DNA of 7,899 nt from Alphaproteobacteria bacterium (GCA_021776015.1 JAJFGT010000238.1:1-7899), one strand, 5' to 3'. Shown: positions 1 through 6,929, counted from the stretch's first letter. The notes: a model not told the origin generated them from the sequence alone. Numbers and translations are program-made.

Positions 1-252
1 ATCAGGGCGCGTTCGAGGATAATCTGTTTGTTGCGTTTCCCACGTAATCAATCCATTTTTAACGTAAATTTTCCAAGAACAGGATCCTGTACAGTTAACA
101 CCATGTGTCGATCGAACAATCTTATCATGAGCCCAACGCCCTCTATAGGCCTCTTCCCATGCTCGATTTTCTTCTGTTGTTACACCATGCCCACCCGAGA
201 ATTTTTCACGGTTTTGTATAAAATAGGACATACGATCAATAAAATAACTCAT
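1..252 (-). CDS. narG: Respiratory nitrate reductase alpha subunit NarG, N-terminal 84 residues (runs off the left edge)
   Basis: This is the molybdenum-bearing catalytic subunit of the membrane-bound NarGHI nitrate reductase, which reduces nitrate to nitrite on the cytoplasmic side using quinol electrons. I translated the reverse strand from the ATG at 250-252. The 84 visible residues closely match the start of NarG as I know it, including the [19 protein letters not shown] stretch (42-60) and [14 protein letters not shown] (71-84). His50, Cys54 and Cys58 correspond to the first ligands of the FS0 [4Fe-4S] cluster; the fourth ligand and the molybdopterin domains lie outside the window. The start is 18 bp after the narK stop codon, with only a weak purine-rich ribosome-binding stretch, which points to co-transcription from the narK promoter. 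The gene is cut by the window edge; nothing suggests it is broken. Confidence 0.97.
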   Translation of the reverse strand, partial: MSYFIDRMSYFIQNREKFSGGHGVTTEENRAWEEAYRGRWAHDKIVRSTHGVNCTGSCSWKIYVKNGLITWETQQTDYPRTRPD

Positions 253-270
253 CTTTATTTCTTTCGTTTC

Positions 271-3192
271 TTAAGGGTTCTTGTATTGGGCGCCAGGACG
301 AAGATAAACAACCCAGTTTAATATGACACAGAAAGCGTAAAAACCTGCAAAACTATACAGTGCTATTTCTGGAGTTGTTAAATGAATCTGCTCTCCAAGC
401 ACTTTTGGAATATAAAACGCTCCGTAGGCCGCAATAGCCGATGTCCAACCGAGGACAGGGCCTGTCTGTTCTTTATCGAAGACCATTGCAATAGTACGGA
501 ATGTTGAACCGTTTCCAATCCCTGTCGCTGTAAAGAGAATAAGGAATAAAAGAAGAAAAGGAACAAAAAAGTCTTCTGGTGTAGATGATCCATAGGCTGC
601 CTTCATATAGTATGCAACTCCCATTGTGCTTCCCACCATAACAAGAGCACAAATCTGAGTAACCAAAGCGCCTCCAAATTTATCAGCAATCCAGCCCCCA
701 ACAGGACGGATTAAAGCACCGATAAAAGGACCCATCCATGCATACATCAAAGCACTTGGTCCATTTGGATTGGTTAAATCATGAGAGACAATACCATCAG
801 CACCTATGACATGTTGATATCCAAAGATCACTTTAATAGCTAACGGAAAGGCTGCAGCAAACCCAATAAAGGATCCAAATGTCATAGTGTAAATGATGGC
901 CATGACCCACGTATGAGGATGTTTGAAAATTTTATATTGTCGTTTCAAACTTCCTCCAATTTCACCAGGAAGCATTTTGAGCAAAATGACGGTCACAGCA
1001 ACGACAGCAGGAAGTATAATATATTTACTAATACCAAACCCTGATCCATTCGCACTTTCTGGAAGCATAAGCCATAATCCAGCAGCAGAAACTCCCAAAG
1101 CAATGGCAAGCATCACCCCAATCTTCATAAAGGCTATAGGAGGCGCGCCCAACTCTGGAGAAACATGCTTTGCCTTGATATTATCCATCCCAAGCCAAGC
1201 AGCAATAGAAAGAGGAATTAAGAAAATAAGCCAAACAAAACCCGCATTGTGAATATAGGTTTCAGTCCCTGCAGGAATCTTACCAACTAAGGTTCCACTT
1301 GTATTTTCTAAAACCATTGAGGTTCCACCGAAGAGCGCCACGGTCATAACCAATGGAATCAAAATCTGCATGGTTGTCACCCCGAGATTTCCTAAACCAG
1401 CATTCAAACCCAGTGATAATCCCTGCATCTTTTTAGGAAAGAAAAAGCTAATATTAGACATGGATGAAGCAAAGTTCCCTCCCCCCAAACCAGAGAGAAG
1501 TGCCAAAACTTGAAATACCCAAAGAGGTGTATTCGGGTCTTGTAGAGCAAAACCGACTCCTAATGCAGGAAGTATCAACAGAGCTGTTGTCATGAAAATA
1601 GTATTTCGGCCCCCTGCCAATCTAATGAAGAAGGTTGACGGAATACGAAGTGTTGCTCCAGAAAGTCCTGCTATAGCCATCAGAGAAAACAGATCTCCTT
1701 TTGCAAAAGGAAAACCTAAATTTAGCATCTGTACAGTAATAATCCCCCAATAAAGCCAAATAGCAAATCCACAAAGCAAACAGGGAATTGAAATCCATAA
1801 ATTTCGGAAAGCCACTTTCTTTCCCCAAGACTCCCATTGTTCTTTATTCTCAGGATCCCAATCTTCTAAACCCTGATGCTTAAACTCTGTAGGTTCATCA
1901 GCGGGGATATCCTTTTTCTTCAAAGGGACAAGCTCGGGTAAGAATTTGTGTTTTTTCACACGGCCTTCGGCGTATAAGATAGAGGCATGCATCCATACTA
2001 GAGCAATAGCGGTAATCCCGAAAAGCAACATAAAGCAACTTGTCCAGACTCCGATCAAATCATTCATAAAACCAAAACTTATAGGAAGAAAAAATCCACC
2101 AAGTCCCCCGACGAGCCCTACAATTCCTCCAACGGATCCAACATGATCAGGATAATAGACAGGAATGTGTTTATAAACAGCGGCCTTTCCTAAAGACATA
2201 AAAAACCCAAGAATCATGGTCAACCCAACGAAGGGAACCAATCCAATAGAAATCTCAAATTCAATAGGACCCTCTATTCCCTGTACGATATACGTTGTCG
2301 CTGGATAAGAAAGGAAAAAACAGGCAATTACACTTGCAGAAAGCGTCCAATACATCACAGTTCGCGCACCATATCTGTCGGACATCCAACCACCTAAGGC
2401 ACGAAAAATGGAACCTGGTAATGCATAACATGCCGTTAAAACCCCCGCAGTTACAATATCCAAGCCATACGCTCCCATATAATAGCGTGGAAGCCAAAGA
2501 GCCAGTGCGACGAAGGCTCCAAATACAAAGAAATAATAAAGAGAAAAACGCCAAACCTGAATATTTTTTAAAGGTTCAATTTGCTCAAGAATAGAGCGAG
2601 ATTTTTCTTTCTTCTTTTTTCGTTCTATAATTTTAGGGTCGTCTTTACTAAATAGATAGAAAAAGACAGCAACAAGAGCCAATACAACGGCATAAATCTT
2701 AGCTGTATCCTGCCACCCTAATGCGACAAGAAGAAAAGGAGCCCCAAAAGTTGTAACAGCGGCTCCAACGTTCCCCACACCGAATATACCCAGCGCTGTC
2801 CCCTGCTTTTCTTTCTCATACCATTGAGACACATAGGTCACTCCGACCGCAAAACTTCCCCCCGCTAAACCAATTCCCAGTGCTGCCAGTAAAAACATTT
2901 CATAAGTTTCAACGGAAGAAAGAAGATAGGTTGAAATAGCAGAGGCCAACATCGTCAATGTAAAAACAATTCGTCCACCATATTGATCAGCCCAGACGCC
3001 TAAAAGCAATCGGCTCAAAGACCCTGTCAGTACAGGTGTTGCTACTAATACTCCAAACTGTGTATCAGAAAGCCCTAAATCAGCCTTAATTTTTAACCCT
3101 AAAATAGAAAAAATTGTCCATACTGCAAAACAAGTCGTAAATGCAAATGTACTCAGTCCGAGGGCTCTAGTTTGATCCGATTTCTTGATCAT
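271..3192 (-). CDS. narK: Fused two-domain nitrate/nitrite transporter (NarK1-NarK2 fusion, MFS)
   Basis: This is an inner-membrane major facilitator protein of 973 residues, about twice the length of one NarK, built of two full NarK-type domains. Domain 1 covers roughly 1-410. It has an Arg61 in TM2 (SLSRLLLGVWADQYGGR), a glycine-rich nitrate signature around 107-148 (GIGLAGGSFAVG) and a second Arg264 near SIFRALGGWMSDRYGAR. A charged linker spans about 411-462. Domain 2 covers about 463-970, with Arg516 (SGATLRIPST), a second signature at 567-605 (SGLGGGNFASSMSN) and Arg829 (GALIRPVGGWIADKFGG). The paired arginines are the substrate-binding residues of NarK-family proteins. In known fusions (Paracoccus type) the NarK1 half is thought to be a proton/nitrate symporter and the NarK2 half a nitrate/nitrite antiporter; that split is inferred here. 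I chose ATG 3192 because GGAG lies 5 nt upstream. The in-frame TTG at 3237 has no good ribosome-binding site. narG follows by 18 bp. Confidence 0.95.
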   Translation of the reverse strand: MIKKSDQTRALGLSTFAFTTCFAVWTIFSILGLKIKADLGLSDTQFGVLVATPVLTGSLSRLLLGVWADQYGGRIVFTLTMLASAISTYLLSSVETYEMFLLAALGIGLAGGSFAVGVTYVSQWYEKEKQGTALGIFGVGNVGAAVTTFGAPFLLVALGWQDTAKIYAVVLALVAVFFYLFSKDDPKIIERKKKKEKSRSILEQIEPLKNIQVWRFSLYYFFVFGAFVALALWLPRYYMGAYGLDIVTAGVLTACYALPGSIFRALGGWMSDRYGARTVMYWTLSASVIACFFLSYPATTYIVQGIEGPIEFEISIGLVPFVGLTMILGFFMSLGKAAVYKHIPVYYPDHVGSVGGIVGLVGGLGGFFLPISFGFMNDLIGVWTSCFMLLFGITAIALVWMHASILYAEGRVKKHKFLPELVPLKKKDIPADEPTEFKHQGLEDWDPENKEQWESWGKKVAFRNLWISIPCLLCGFAIWLYWGIITVQMLNLGFPFAKGDLFSLMAIAGLSGATLRIPSTFFIRLAGGRNTIFMTTALLILPALGVGFALQDPNTPLWVFQVLALLSGLGGGNFASSMSNISFFFPKKMQGLSLGLNAGLGNLGVTTMQILIPLVMTVALFGGTSMVLENTSGTLVGKIPAGTETYIHNAGFVWLIFLIPLSIAAWLGMDNIKAKHVSPELGAPPIAFMKIGVMLAIALGVSAAGLWLMLPESANGSGFGISKYIILPAVVAVTVILLKMLPGEIGGSLKRQYKIFKHPHTWVMAIIYTMTFGSFIGFAAAFPLAIKVIFGYQHVIGADGIVSHDLTNPNGPSALMYAWMGPFIGALIRPVGGWIADKFGGALVTQICALVMVGSTMGVAYYMKAAYGSSTPEDFFVPFLLLFLILFTATGIGNGSTFRTIAMVFDKEQTGPVLGWTSAIAAYGAFYIPKVLGEQIHLTTPEIALYSFAGFYAFCVILNWVVYLRPGAQYKNP

Positions 3193-3197
3193 AATGA

Positions 3198-3201
3198 CTC
3201 C
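3198..3201 (-). promoter_or_regulatory. Shine-Dalgarno of narK (GGAG), sets the start at 3192
   Basis: On the minus strand the sequence reads GGAG, 5 nt, ATG. This supports initiation at 3192 rather than at the in-frame TTG 45 bp further upstream. Confidence 0.75.
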
Positions 3202-3249
3202 ATTATCTTTAAAATACGTATGTTGAAGAGGAAACAAGAATGTTATTCC

Positions 3250-3263
3250 TTGACCATACTGAA
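3250..3263. promoter_or_regulatory. Imperfect second FNR-like site
   Basis: TTGACCATACTGAA matches the core TTGA-N6-TCAA with one mismatch in the right half. It lies 43 bp from the perfect box (centre to centre), between that box and narK. Measured toward narK, no good -10 sits at class II spacing, so if real it is more likely an auxiliary or repressive site. The TTGACC can also be read as a plus-strand -35 for the regulator gene, with CATTAT 16 bp downstream (3272-3277). Confidence 0.3.
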
Positions 3264-3264
3264 C

Positions 3265-3270
3265 ATTTTG
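3265..3270 (-). promoter_or_regulatory. Predicted -10 of the narK-narG promoter
   Basis: The minus strand reads CAAAAT, 4 of 6 matches to TATAAT including the conserved second A and last T. It lies exactly where a -10 should be if the perfect FNR palindrome (3293-3306) is centred near -41.5. That places the transcript start near 3258 and gives a leader of about 66 nt. This is positional inference only. Confidence 0.45.
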
Positions 3271-3292
3271 TCATTATTAGCACATATTAGAA

Positions 3293-3306
3293 TTGATTCA
3301 GATCAA
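3293..3306. promoter_or_regulatory. Perfect FNR/DNR-type operator TTGAT-TCAG-ATCAA
   Basis: This is an exact match to the TTGAT-N4-ATCAA palindrome bound by FNR, ANR and DNR-type regulators. It is in the divergent region between narK (start 101 bp away) and the Crp/Fnr gene (start 36 bp away). Spacing fits class II activation of narK. Toward the regulator, the same spacing would start transcription at the start codon itself, so activation in that direction is unlikely; autorepression is possible. Confidence 0.88.
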
Positions 3307-3341
3307 GATTGTTTCTTTTTACAGGTTAAGCTCACAGAAAA

Positions 3342-4124
3342 ATGATAAAAAACAATCTTCAGATTTGGCCAAGGGCTTTTTCCTCATCGAATGGTAAATC
3401 TCAAATCTTTAAAGGATTAAGTGAGGAATCCTTACAAAAGATTCTTGAAAACTCAACTTTACAACATTTCAAAAAAGGACAACTCCTTGTTCAACAAGGA
3501 GATACACCTTCCTATATTTATCTTGTTATCAAAGGCAGCGCGAGAAGCTTTAGATCTAACACAGATGGGGATGAAACTACTATTCGTATGTTGGCTGTTG
3601 GAGACACTTGTATGGAAACCTCTATTTTTATGGGAGGTATTTCACCTGTTACCTTGCAAACAACTGAAAATTCACAATTAATCCTAATTCCAAGCCCTTT
3701 CATTAAAAATTTTGTTTTACAAAACCCTCAGTTTGCAATGAATATTCTTAAAATCATGGCACAACATTATCAGAATTCTATCCAGCAAATAGATTCTATA
3801 ACTTTAAAATCCCCTACTCAAAGTGTGGGGTATTATTTTTTACAAAAACATTTAGAACAGGGATCAGATAACACAGAATTCGAACTTCCCTTTAAAAAAT
3901 CCACAATTGCCAACCACCTTGGAATAACACCCGAAACATTTTCTCGTGCCCTTGGTCAGCTTAAAAAAATGGGGCTCGAAATTGAAGGTGAAAAAATCCG
4001 TATCAAAGAGGCTTTTGCTCTCTGCCACTTTTGTGATTTGGATACGGCACAAAACTGTACCCTCTCAGATATAGCAAAATTAGAATGCCCTCACTGCCCT
4101 TTGCATACAGGCACACATCACTAA
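3342..4124 (+). CDS. Crp/Fnr-family transcriptional regulator with a cysteine-rich C-terminal tail
   Basis: This 260-residue cytoplasmic DNA-binding regulator probably controls the nitrate genes around it. A cyclic-nucleotide-binding-like beta-barrel spans about 22-125 (GQLLVQQGDTPSYIYLVIKGSAR at 46-68), a dimerisation helix about 127-152, and a winged helix-turn-helix about 183-222. The recognition helix has Glu198, Ser201 and Arg202 (PETFSR), the E-x2-S-R pattern by which FNR proteins read TTGAT; two perfect boxes of this type occur in the window. It lacks the N-terminal cysteine cluster of classical FNR; the only cysteine before residue 228 is Cys90. Instead, Cys228, 231, 239, 249 and 252 form C-x2-C-x7-C-x9-C-x2-C after the DNA-binding domain. 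It could be a NO- or redox-responsive DNR/NNR-like protein, or a metal- or iron-sulfur-binding one. The ribosome-binding site is weak. It is divergent from narK and convergent with moeA, overlapping it by 4 bp at the stop codons. Confidence 0.92.
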   Translation: MIKNNLQIWPRAFSSSNGKSQIFKGLSEESLQKILENSTLQHFKKGQLLVQQGDTPSYIYLVIKGSARSFRSNTDGDETTIRMLAVGDTCMETSIFMGGISPVTLQTTENSQLILIPSPFIKNFVLQNPQFAMNILKIMAQHYQNSIQQIDSITLKSPTQSVGYYFLQKHLEQGSDNTEFELPFKKSTIANHLGITPETFSRALGQLKKMGLEIEGEKIRIKEAFALCHFCDLDTAQNCTLSDIAKLECPHCPLHTGTHH

Positions 4125-5350
4125 AGAACGCCACTATGCGGATACAACGGATAGAGATCAACAATATCTCCAACTTTAATCTCTTCAGTATCTTCTGAGA
4201 TTGCAGCCCAACAATTCATATTTAGAAATGGACGAACCATAAAAGAATTTTGACCCTCGAGAAAAGAAAAACCGAGCACGCCATCCTCTTGACTCACAGC
4301 TCTTGCTTTTAAAAACACTCTTACACCTGCTCGCTTTTGAAAAGAATTCATTGCCTGAGCACGAACAGGCTGTTCCTCTTCCATACCCATCATAGAACGG
4401 AGACAGGGCTGAACAAAAAAACGTAATCCTGCCGTAGTTGAAACAGGATTCCCTGGTAATCCGAAATAAAGTGTTCCATTTGGAAGACGCGCAAAGAGAT
4501 TTGGTTTCCCTGGTTTAATTTTGACCTTATGGAAGAGAATTTCTGCTCCAGCCGTCTCTAGCCCTTGGCGTATAAAGTCAAACTTTCCAGCAGAAACAGC
4601 ACCACTTGAAATGATAAAATCAATTTCTTGTGATTCAATATCCTTTAAGAAGGAGGCAAACTGATCTGAATCATCAGGCATTGTTGGCACAGAAATACAC
4701 TCAATCCCCATCGCCAACATTGCTGCCTCTCCATAGGGACGATTAGAATTGTAAATTTGTCCTGATTTTAAATCTTGTGATAAATCTTCAACCAATTCAT
4801 TTCCTGTTGCCAAAAAAACAGCACGAGGTTTTTTATAAACCTCAACAGTACTTATGCCAAGAGTGGCCAAAGGCATAATATGCTGAGGATGGATCATTTC
4901 CCCTACGGAAAGCACCTCCATCCCTTTTTGAAAATCTTCTCCTGCTTTACGAATATGTTGATATGGTTTTGGCTGGGAAGAAAATTTAATCTGATTTCCT
5001 TGAACCTCTAAAAGCTCAATAGGAACGACAGCATCTCCATGAGGAGGAATGGGTGCTCCTGTCATAATTTCCATACATTGCCCCACCTGTAAAGCCTCAT
5101 CAGGAACAGGGTCTCCAGCTGCAACCACGCCTGATCGTATTAAAACACCACCTGTCGTCTGAAGGTCACAGCGACGCACCACATAACCATCCATCGCAGA
5201 ATTATCAAAGGGCTGGATATCAATCGGGGCATCAACATTTTTAGCACAAATTCGTCCAACAGCCTGTTTGATATCTACACATTCTATTTTTAAGCTGTGT
5301 TGGCCACCCATTTGTATAAGAATTTTTTTAGCGTCTTTATATAAAATCAT
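4121..5350 (-). CDS. moeA: Molybdopterin molybdenumtransferase MoeA
   Basis: This 409-residue cytoplasmic enzyme inserts molybdate into adenylated molybdopterin, the last common step of molybdenum cofactor synthesis, and so matures NarG. Its length is normal for MoeA. Family landmarks are in order: PFDNSAMDGYVV (47-58), MTGAPIPPHGDAVVPIE (96-112), ATGNELVE (181-188), GQIYNSNRPYG (197-207), PDDSD (225-229), SSGAVSAGKFDF (248-259), KVKIKPGKPNLFA (275-287) and GLPGNPVS (297-304), followed by the usual C-terminal beta domain. The normally GGVSVG loop is GAVSAG here, a conservative change; the downstream Asp258 is kept. No other moa or mog gene is visible, so this may be a copy dedicated to nitrate respiration; that is inference. 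Its stop (TAG, 4121-4123) overlaps the stop of the converging regulator. The ribosome-binding site is weak (AAGAGA). The FNR box 37 bp upstream of the start has no -10 at class II spacing in this direction. Confidence 0.96.
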   Translation of the reverse strand: MILYKDAKKILIQMGGQHSLKIECVDIKQAVGRICAKNVDAPIDIQPFDNSAMDGYVVRRCDLQTTGGVLIRSGVVAAGDPVPDEALQVGQCMEIMTGAPIPPHGDAVVPIELLEVQGNQIKFSSQPKPYQHIRKAGEDFQKGMEVLSVGEMIHPQHIMPLATLGISTVEVYKKPRAVFLATGNELVEDLSQDLKSGQIYNSNRPYGEAAMLAMGIECISVPTMPDDSDQFASFLKDIESQEIDFIISSGAVSAGKFDFIRQGLETAGAEILFHKVKIKPGKPNLFARLPNGTLYFGLPGNPVSTTAGLRFFVQPCLRSMMGMEEEQPVRAQAMNSFQKRAGVRVFLKARAVSQEDGVLGFSFLEGQNSFMVRPFLNMNCWAAISEDTEEIKVGDIVDLYPLYPHSGVL

Positions 5351-5387
5351 AGTCTATCTCTTACTTCTTGTTTTTATGCTGATTAGA

Positions 5388-5401
5388 TTGATTTAAATCA
5401 A
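5388..5401. promoter_or_regulatory. Perfect FNR/DNR-type operator TTGAT-TTAA-ATCAA
   Basis: This is an exact, fully symmetrical TTGATTTAAATCAA palindrome in the divergent moeA-porin region. Its centre is about 41 bp upstream of the predicted porin transcript start, the standard class II activator position. It matches the box in front of narK in both half-sites and spacing. It should therefore respond to the same regulator, most likely the Crp/Fnr protein encoded nearby. Confidence 0.9.
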
Positions 5402-5422
5402 TGTAAAAAAATATAAACTTTC

Positions 5423-5428
5423 TACACT
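5423..5428 (+). promoter_or_regulatory. Predicted -10 of the porin promoter
   Basis: TACACT has 4 of 6 matches to TATAAT and starts 29 bp after the centre of the FNR palindrome, giving a predicted start near 5435. A canonical -35 is not needed at an FNR class II promoter and none is seen. Confidence 0.55.
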
Positions 5429-5452
5429 CTACCCAGTTTTTACTCAGAAAGC

Positions 5453-5456
5453 AGGA
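5453..5456 (+). promoter_or_regulatory. Shine-Dalgarno of the porin gene (AGGA)
   Basis: AGGA lies 7 nt before the ATG at 5464 and directly before a clean signal peptide, which fixes the start. Confidence 0.75.
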
Positions 5457-5463
5457 TAATATC

Positions 5464-6726
5464 ATGAAAAATTCTTCTATTTTTAAAATACTTTTACTCT
5501 CTAGCTCTCTTTTTTGTTTTCAACCTGCTTTTGCAGAAGAAAATGTGGATTCTATCGTAAAGGATGGCTCTTTCTTTGGTGAAGCTCGTTATCGATATGA
5601 ACGTGTTGAACAAGATGGATTAACCAAAGATGCCAATGCATCTACAGTACGAACAAATATAGGTTTTAAAACAGGAGAATATCGTAATTTCCAAGCTTTA
5701 CTAGAAGGTCAGCTTGTTCAAAACATCGGAGCCAGTGGATTTAACGATACAGTTAATATGAAAGCAACACACCCTGTCGTTGCCGATCCAGACAATGCTG
5801 AGATCAATCAAGCCTGGCTTTCTTGGACAGGATTACCAGATACATCTGTAAAAGCAGGAAGGCAAGGTATCAATCTCGACAATCAACGCTTTATTGGAAC
5901 TGTTGGATGGCGTCAGAATGATCAAACATTCGATTCTGCTCTTATAAAAAATTCAACCATTCAAGACTTTACGCTTCTTTATGGTTATTTTTGGAACATT
6001 AATAGAGTCTTCGGGGGAGATCACCCTCTTGGAGACTTGGATACAGATACACATCTCTTTAATGCCTCATATACACACTATGATTGGATGAATATCACAG
6101 GATACAGTTATCTTCTTGATATTGATTCCCTCCCTAATATCTCATCTAAAACATACGGGTTGCGTCTTAGAGGGGATATCCCCATCCATAAATCTTGGAC
6201 ATTGTCTTATACAACAGAGATCGCTACACAAGATGATCACGCTCTCAATGCTACAAATTCAAATGAAGAATATGTCCACATTACTCCTTCGCTTAAAGGG
6301 CATGGACTCCTTCTTCAGGCGGGATATGAAGAACTTGGAGGAAATGGAACATCATCATTTCAAACACCCCTTGCAACTTTACACAAATTCAATGGATGGG
6401 CAGATAAATTTTTATCAACCCCAACAACAGGTCTTCAAGATAGCTATGCTCGTATTTCCTATACGATACCTAATTCTCACGAATGGATTGATGGTACAAA
6501 ATTGACCGCCGTTTACCATGATTTTGAGGGCGACACCCAAGGTGATTATGGATCTGAATTAGACCTATCCATTGGAAAAACATTTAAACTTCCTCAAACG
6601 ATTTCTACTGGGACACAGCCTTTCAAAAGTATCAGCACAGTTTTAAAATACGCAGACTATAATGCTGATGATGCGCCTTTTACAGATACACAAAAAATTT
6701 GGTTTCAAGTCGGTGTAAAATTCTAA
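5464..6726 (+). CDS. Alginate-export-family outer-membrane porin
   Basis: This 420-residue protein is predicted to be an outer-membrane beta-barrel. The N-terminus is a Sec signal peptide: Lys2 and Lys8, a hydrophobic core at 9-19, and an AFA cleavage motif at 22-24, giving a mature start at Glu25. The remainder has alternating aromatic and polar strands and ends in Phe420 (WFQVGVKF), the C-terminal aromatic recognised by the BAM complex. Family-specific stretches are GRQGINLDNQRFIG (132-145) with GWRQND after it, and TPLATLHKFNGWADKFL (301-317); these are hallmarks of the Alginate_exp (AlgE-like) family as I know it. Family membership does not mean it exports alginate: no alginate genes are present, and many members sit in unrelated loci. 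A perfect FNR box at class II distance and the neighbouring nitrate genes suggest an anaerobically induced channel, possibly for nitrate or nitrite. That role is inferred. Confidence 0.9.
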   Translation: MKNSSIFKILLLSSSLFCFQPAFAEENVDSIVKDGSFFGEARYRYERVEQDGLTKDANASTVRTNIGFKTGEYRNFQALLEGQLVQNIGASGFNDTVNMKATHPVVADPDNAEINQAWLSWTGLPDTSVKAGRQGINLDNQRFIGTVGWRQNDQTFDSALIKNSTIQDFTLLYGYFWNINRVFGGDHPLGDLDTDTHLFNASYTHYDWMNITGYSYLLDIDSLPNISSKTYGLRLRGDIPIHKSWTLSYTTEIATQDDHALNATNSNEEYVHITPSLKGHGLLLQAGYEELGGNGTSSFQTPLATLHKFNGWADKFLSTPTTGLQDSYARISYTIPNSHEWIDGTKLTAVYHDFEGDTQGDYGSELDLSIGKTFKLPQTISTGTQPFKSISTVLKYADYNADDAPFTDTQKIWFQVGVKF

Positions 6727-6746
6727 TATCTTCATCTGTGTATCTA

Positions 6747-6766
6747 TTCTACATATTTAAGTAGAA
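6747..6766. repeat. Short inverted repeat after the porin gene (TTCTAC/GTAGAA)
   Basis: A perfect 6-bp stem with an 8-nt AT loop begins 20 bp after the porin stop. It is AU-rich and not followed by a T run, so it is a poor intrinsic terminator. It could be a weak 3' hairpin or an operator for the downstream gene. Confidence 0.3.
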
Positions 6767-6785
6767 CTTGATTGACAATGAATTA

Positions 6786-6794
6786 TGATATAAT
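6786..6794 (+). promoter_or_regulatory. Extended -10 promoter (TG-A-TATAAT) for the LuxR-type regulator
   Basis: A perfect TATAAT at 6789-6794 is preceded by the TGn motif of an extended -10, which can work without a good -35. TTGATT at 6768-6773 is a possible poor -35 with 15-bp spacing. The predicted start is near 6801, leaving a leader of about 135 nt before the regulator gene. The surrounding 6727-6935 is AT-rich and I see no gene in it. Confidence 0.6.
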
Positions 6795-6875
6795 ATTTAC
6801 ATTGATTTTATTAACTTTTTATTTATGACTTAACAAGAATAATAAACTATCAGAACATATGAGTTAGCTTCCATT

Positions 6876-6899
6876 TTTCAGTTCTATCTTGTCCTGAAA
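6876..6899 (+). repeat. Inverted repeat in the leader of the LuxR-type regulator (TTTCAG/CTGAAA)
   Basis: A perfect 6-bp stem closes a 12-nt loop, about 25 nt before the ribosome-binding site. An overlapping alternative pairing is AGAAC (6852-6856) with GTTCT (6881-6885). The two share bases around 6881 and would exclude each other. The match lengths are short enough to arise by chance. Confidence 0.25.
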
Positions 6900-6923
6900 T
6901 TAGTTAGGTAACTTTTACTAGCC

Positions 6924-6929
6924 GGGGGG
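6924..6929 (+). promoter_or_regulatory. G6 Shine-Dalgarno of the LuxR-type regulator
   Basis: GGGGGG ends 6 nt before the ATG at 6936. In an AT-rich genome this is a conspicuous run and serves as a strong anti-SD match. It supports the chosen start and could be prone to slippage. Confidence 0.6.

Noticed and set aside
28..321. Plus-strand open frame of 97 codons over the narG start and narK end
   Set aside because: It runs antisense to clear narG and narK coding sequence and has no recognisable product.
2261..2594. Open frames of about 100 codons on both strands inside narK
   Set aside because: They overlap a strongly conserved membrane-protein gene, and their translations resemble no family; they are shadows.
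3193..3237. Longer narK reading frame starting at TTG 3237
   Set aside because: It adds 15 residues without NarK similarity and has no good ribosome-binding site; ATG 3192 has GGAG at 5-nt spacing.
6116..6505. 129-codon alternative frame inside the porin gene
   Set aside because: It lies entirely inside the porin, which has family motifs, a signal peptide and a proper C-terminal Phe in its own frame.
6747..6766. Intrinsic terminator after the porin
   Set aside because: The 6-bp AU-rich stem is weak and not followed by a T tract; listed only as an inverted repeat.
6772..6794. TTGACA (6772-6777) paired with TATAAT (6789-6794) as a classical promoter
   Set aside because: The spacer is only 11 bp, too short for sigma-70; the TATAAT is better explained as an extended -10.
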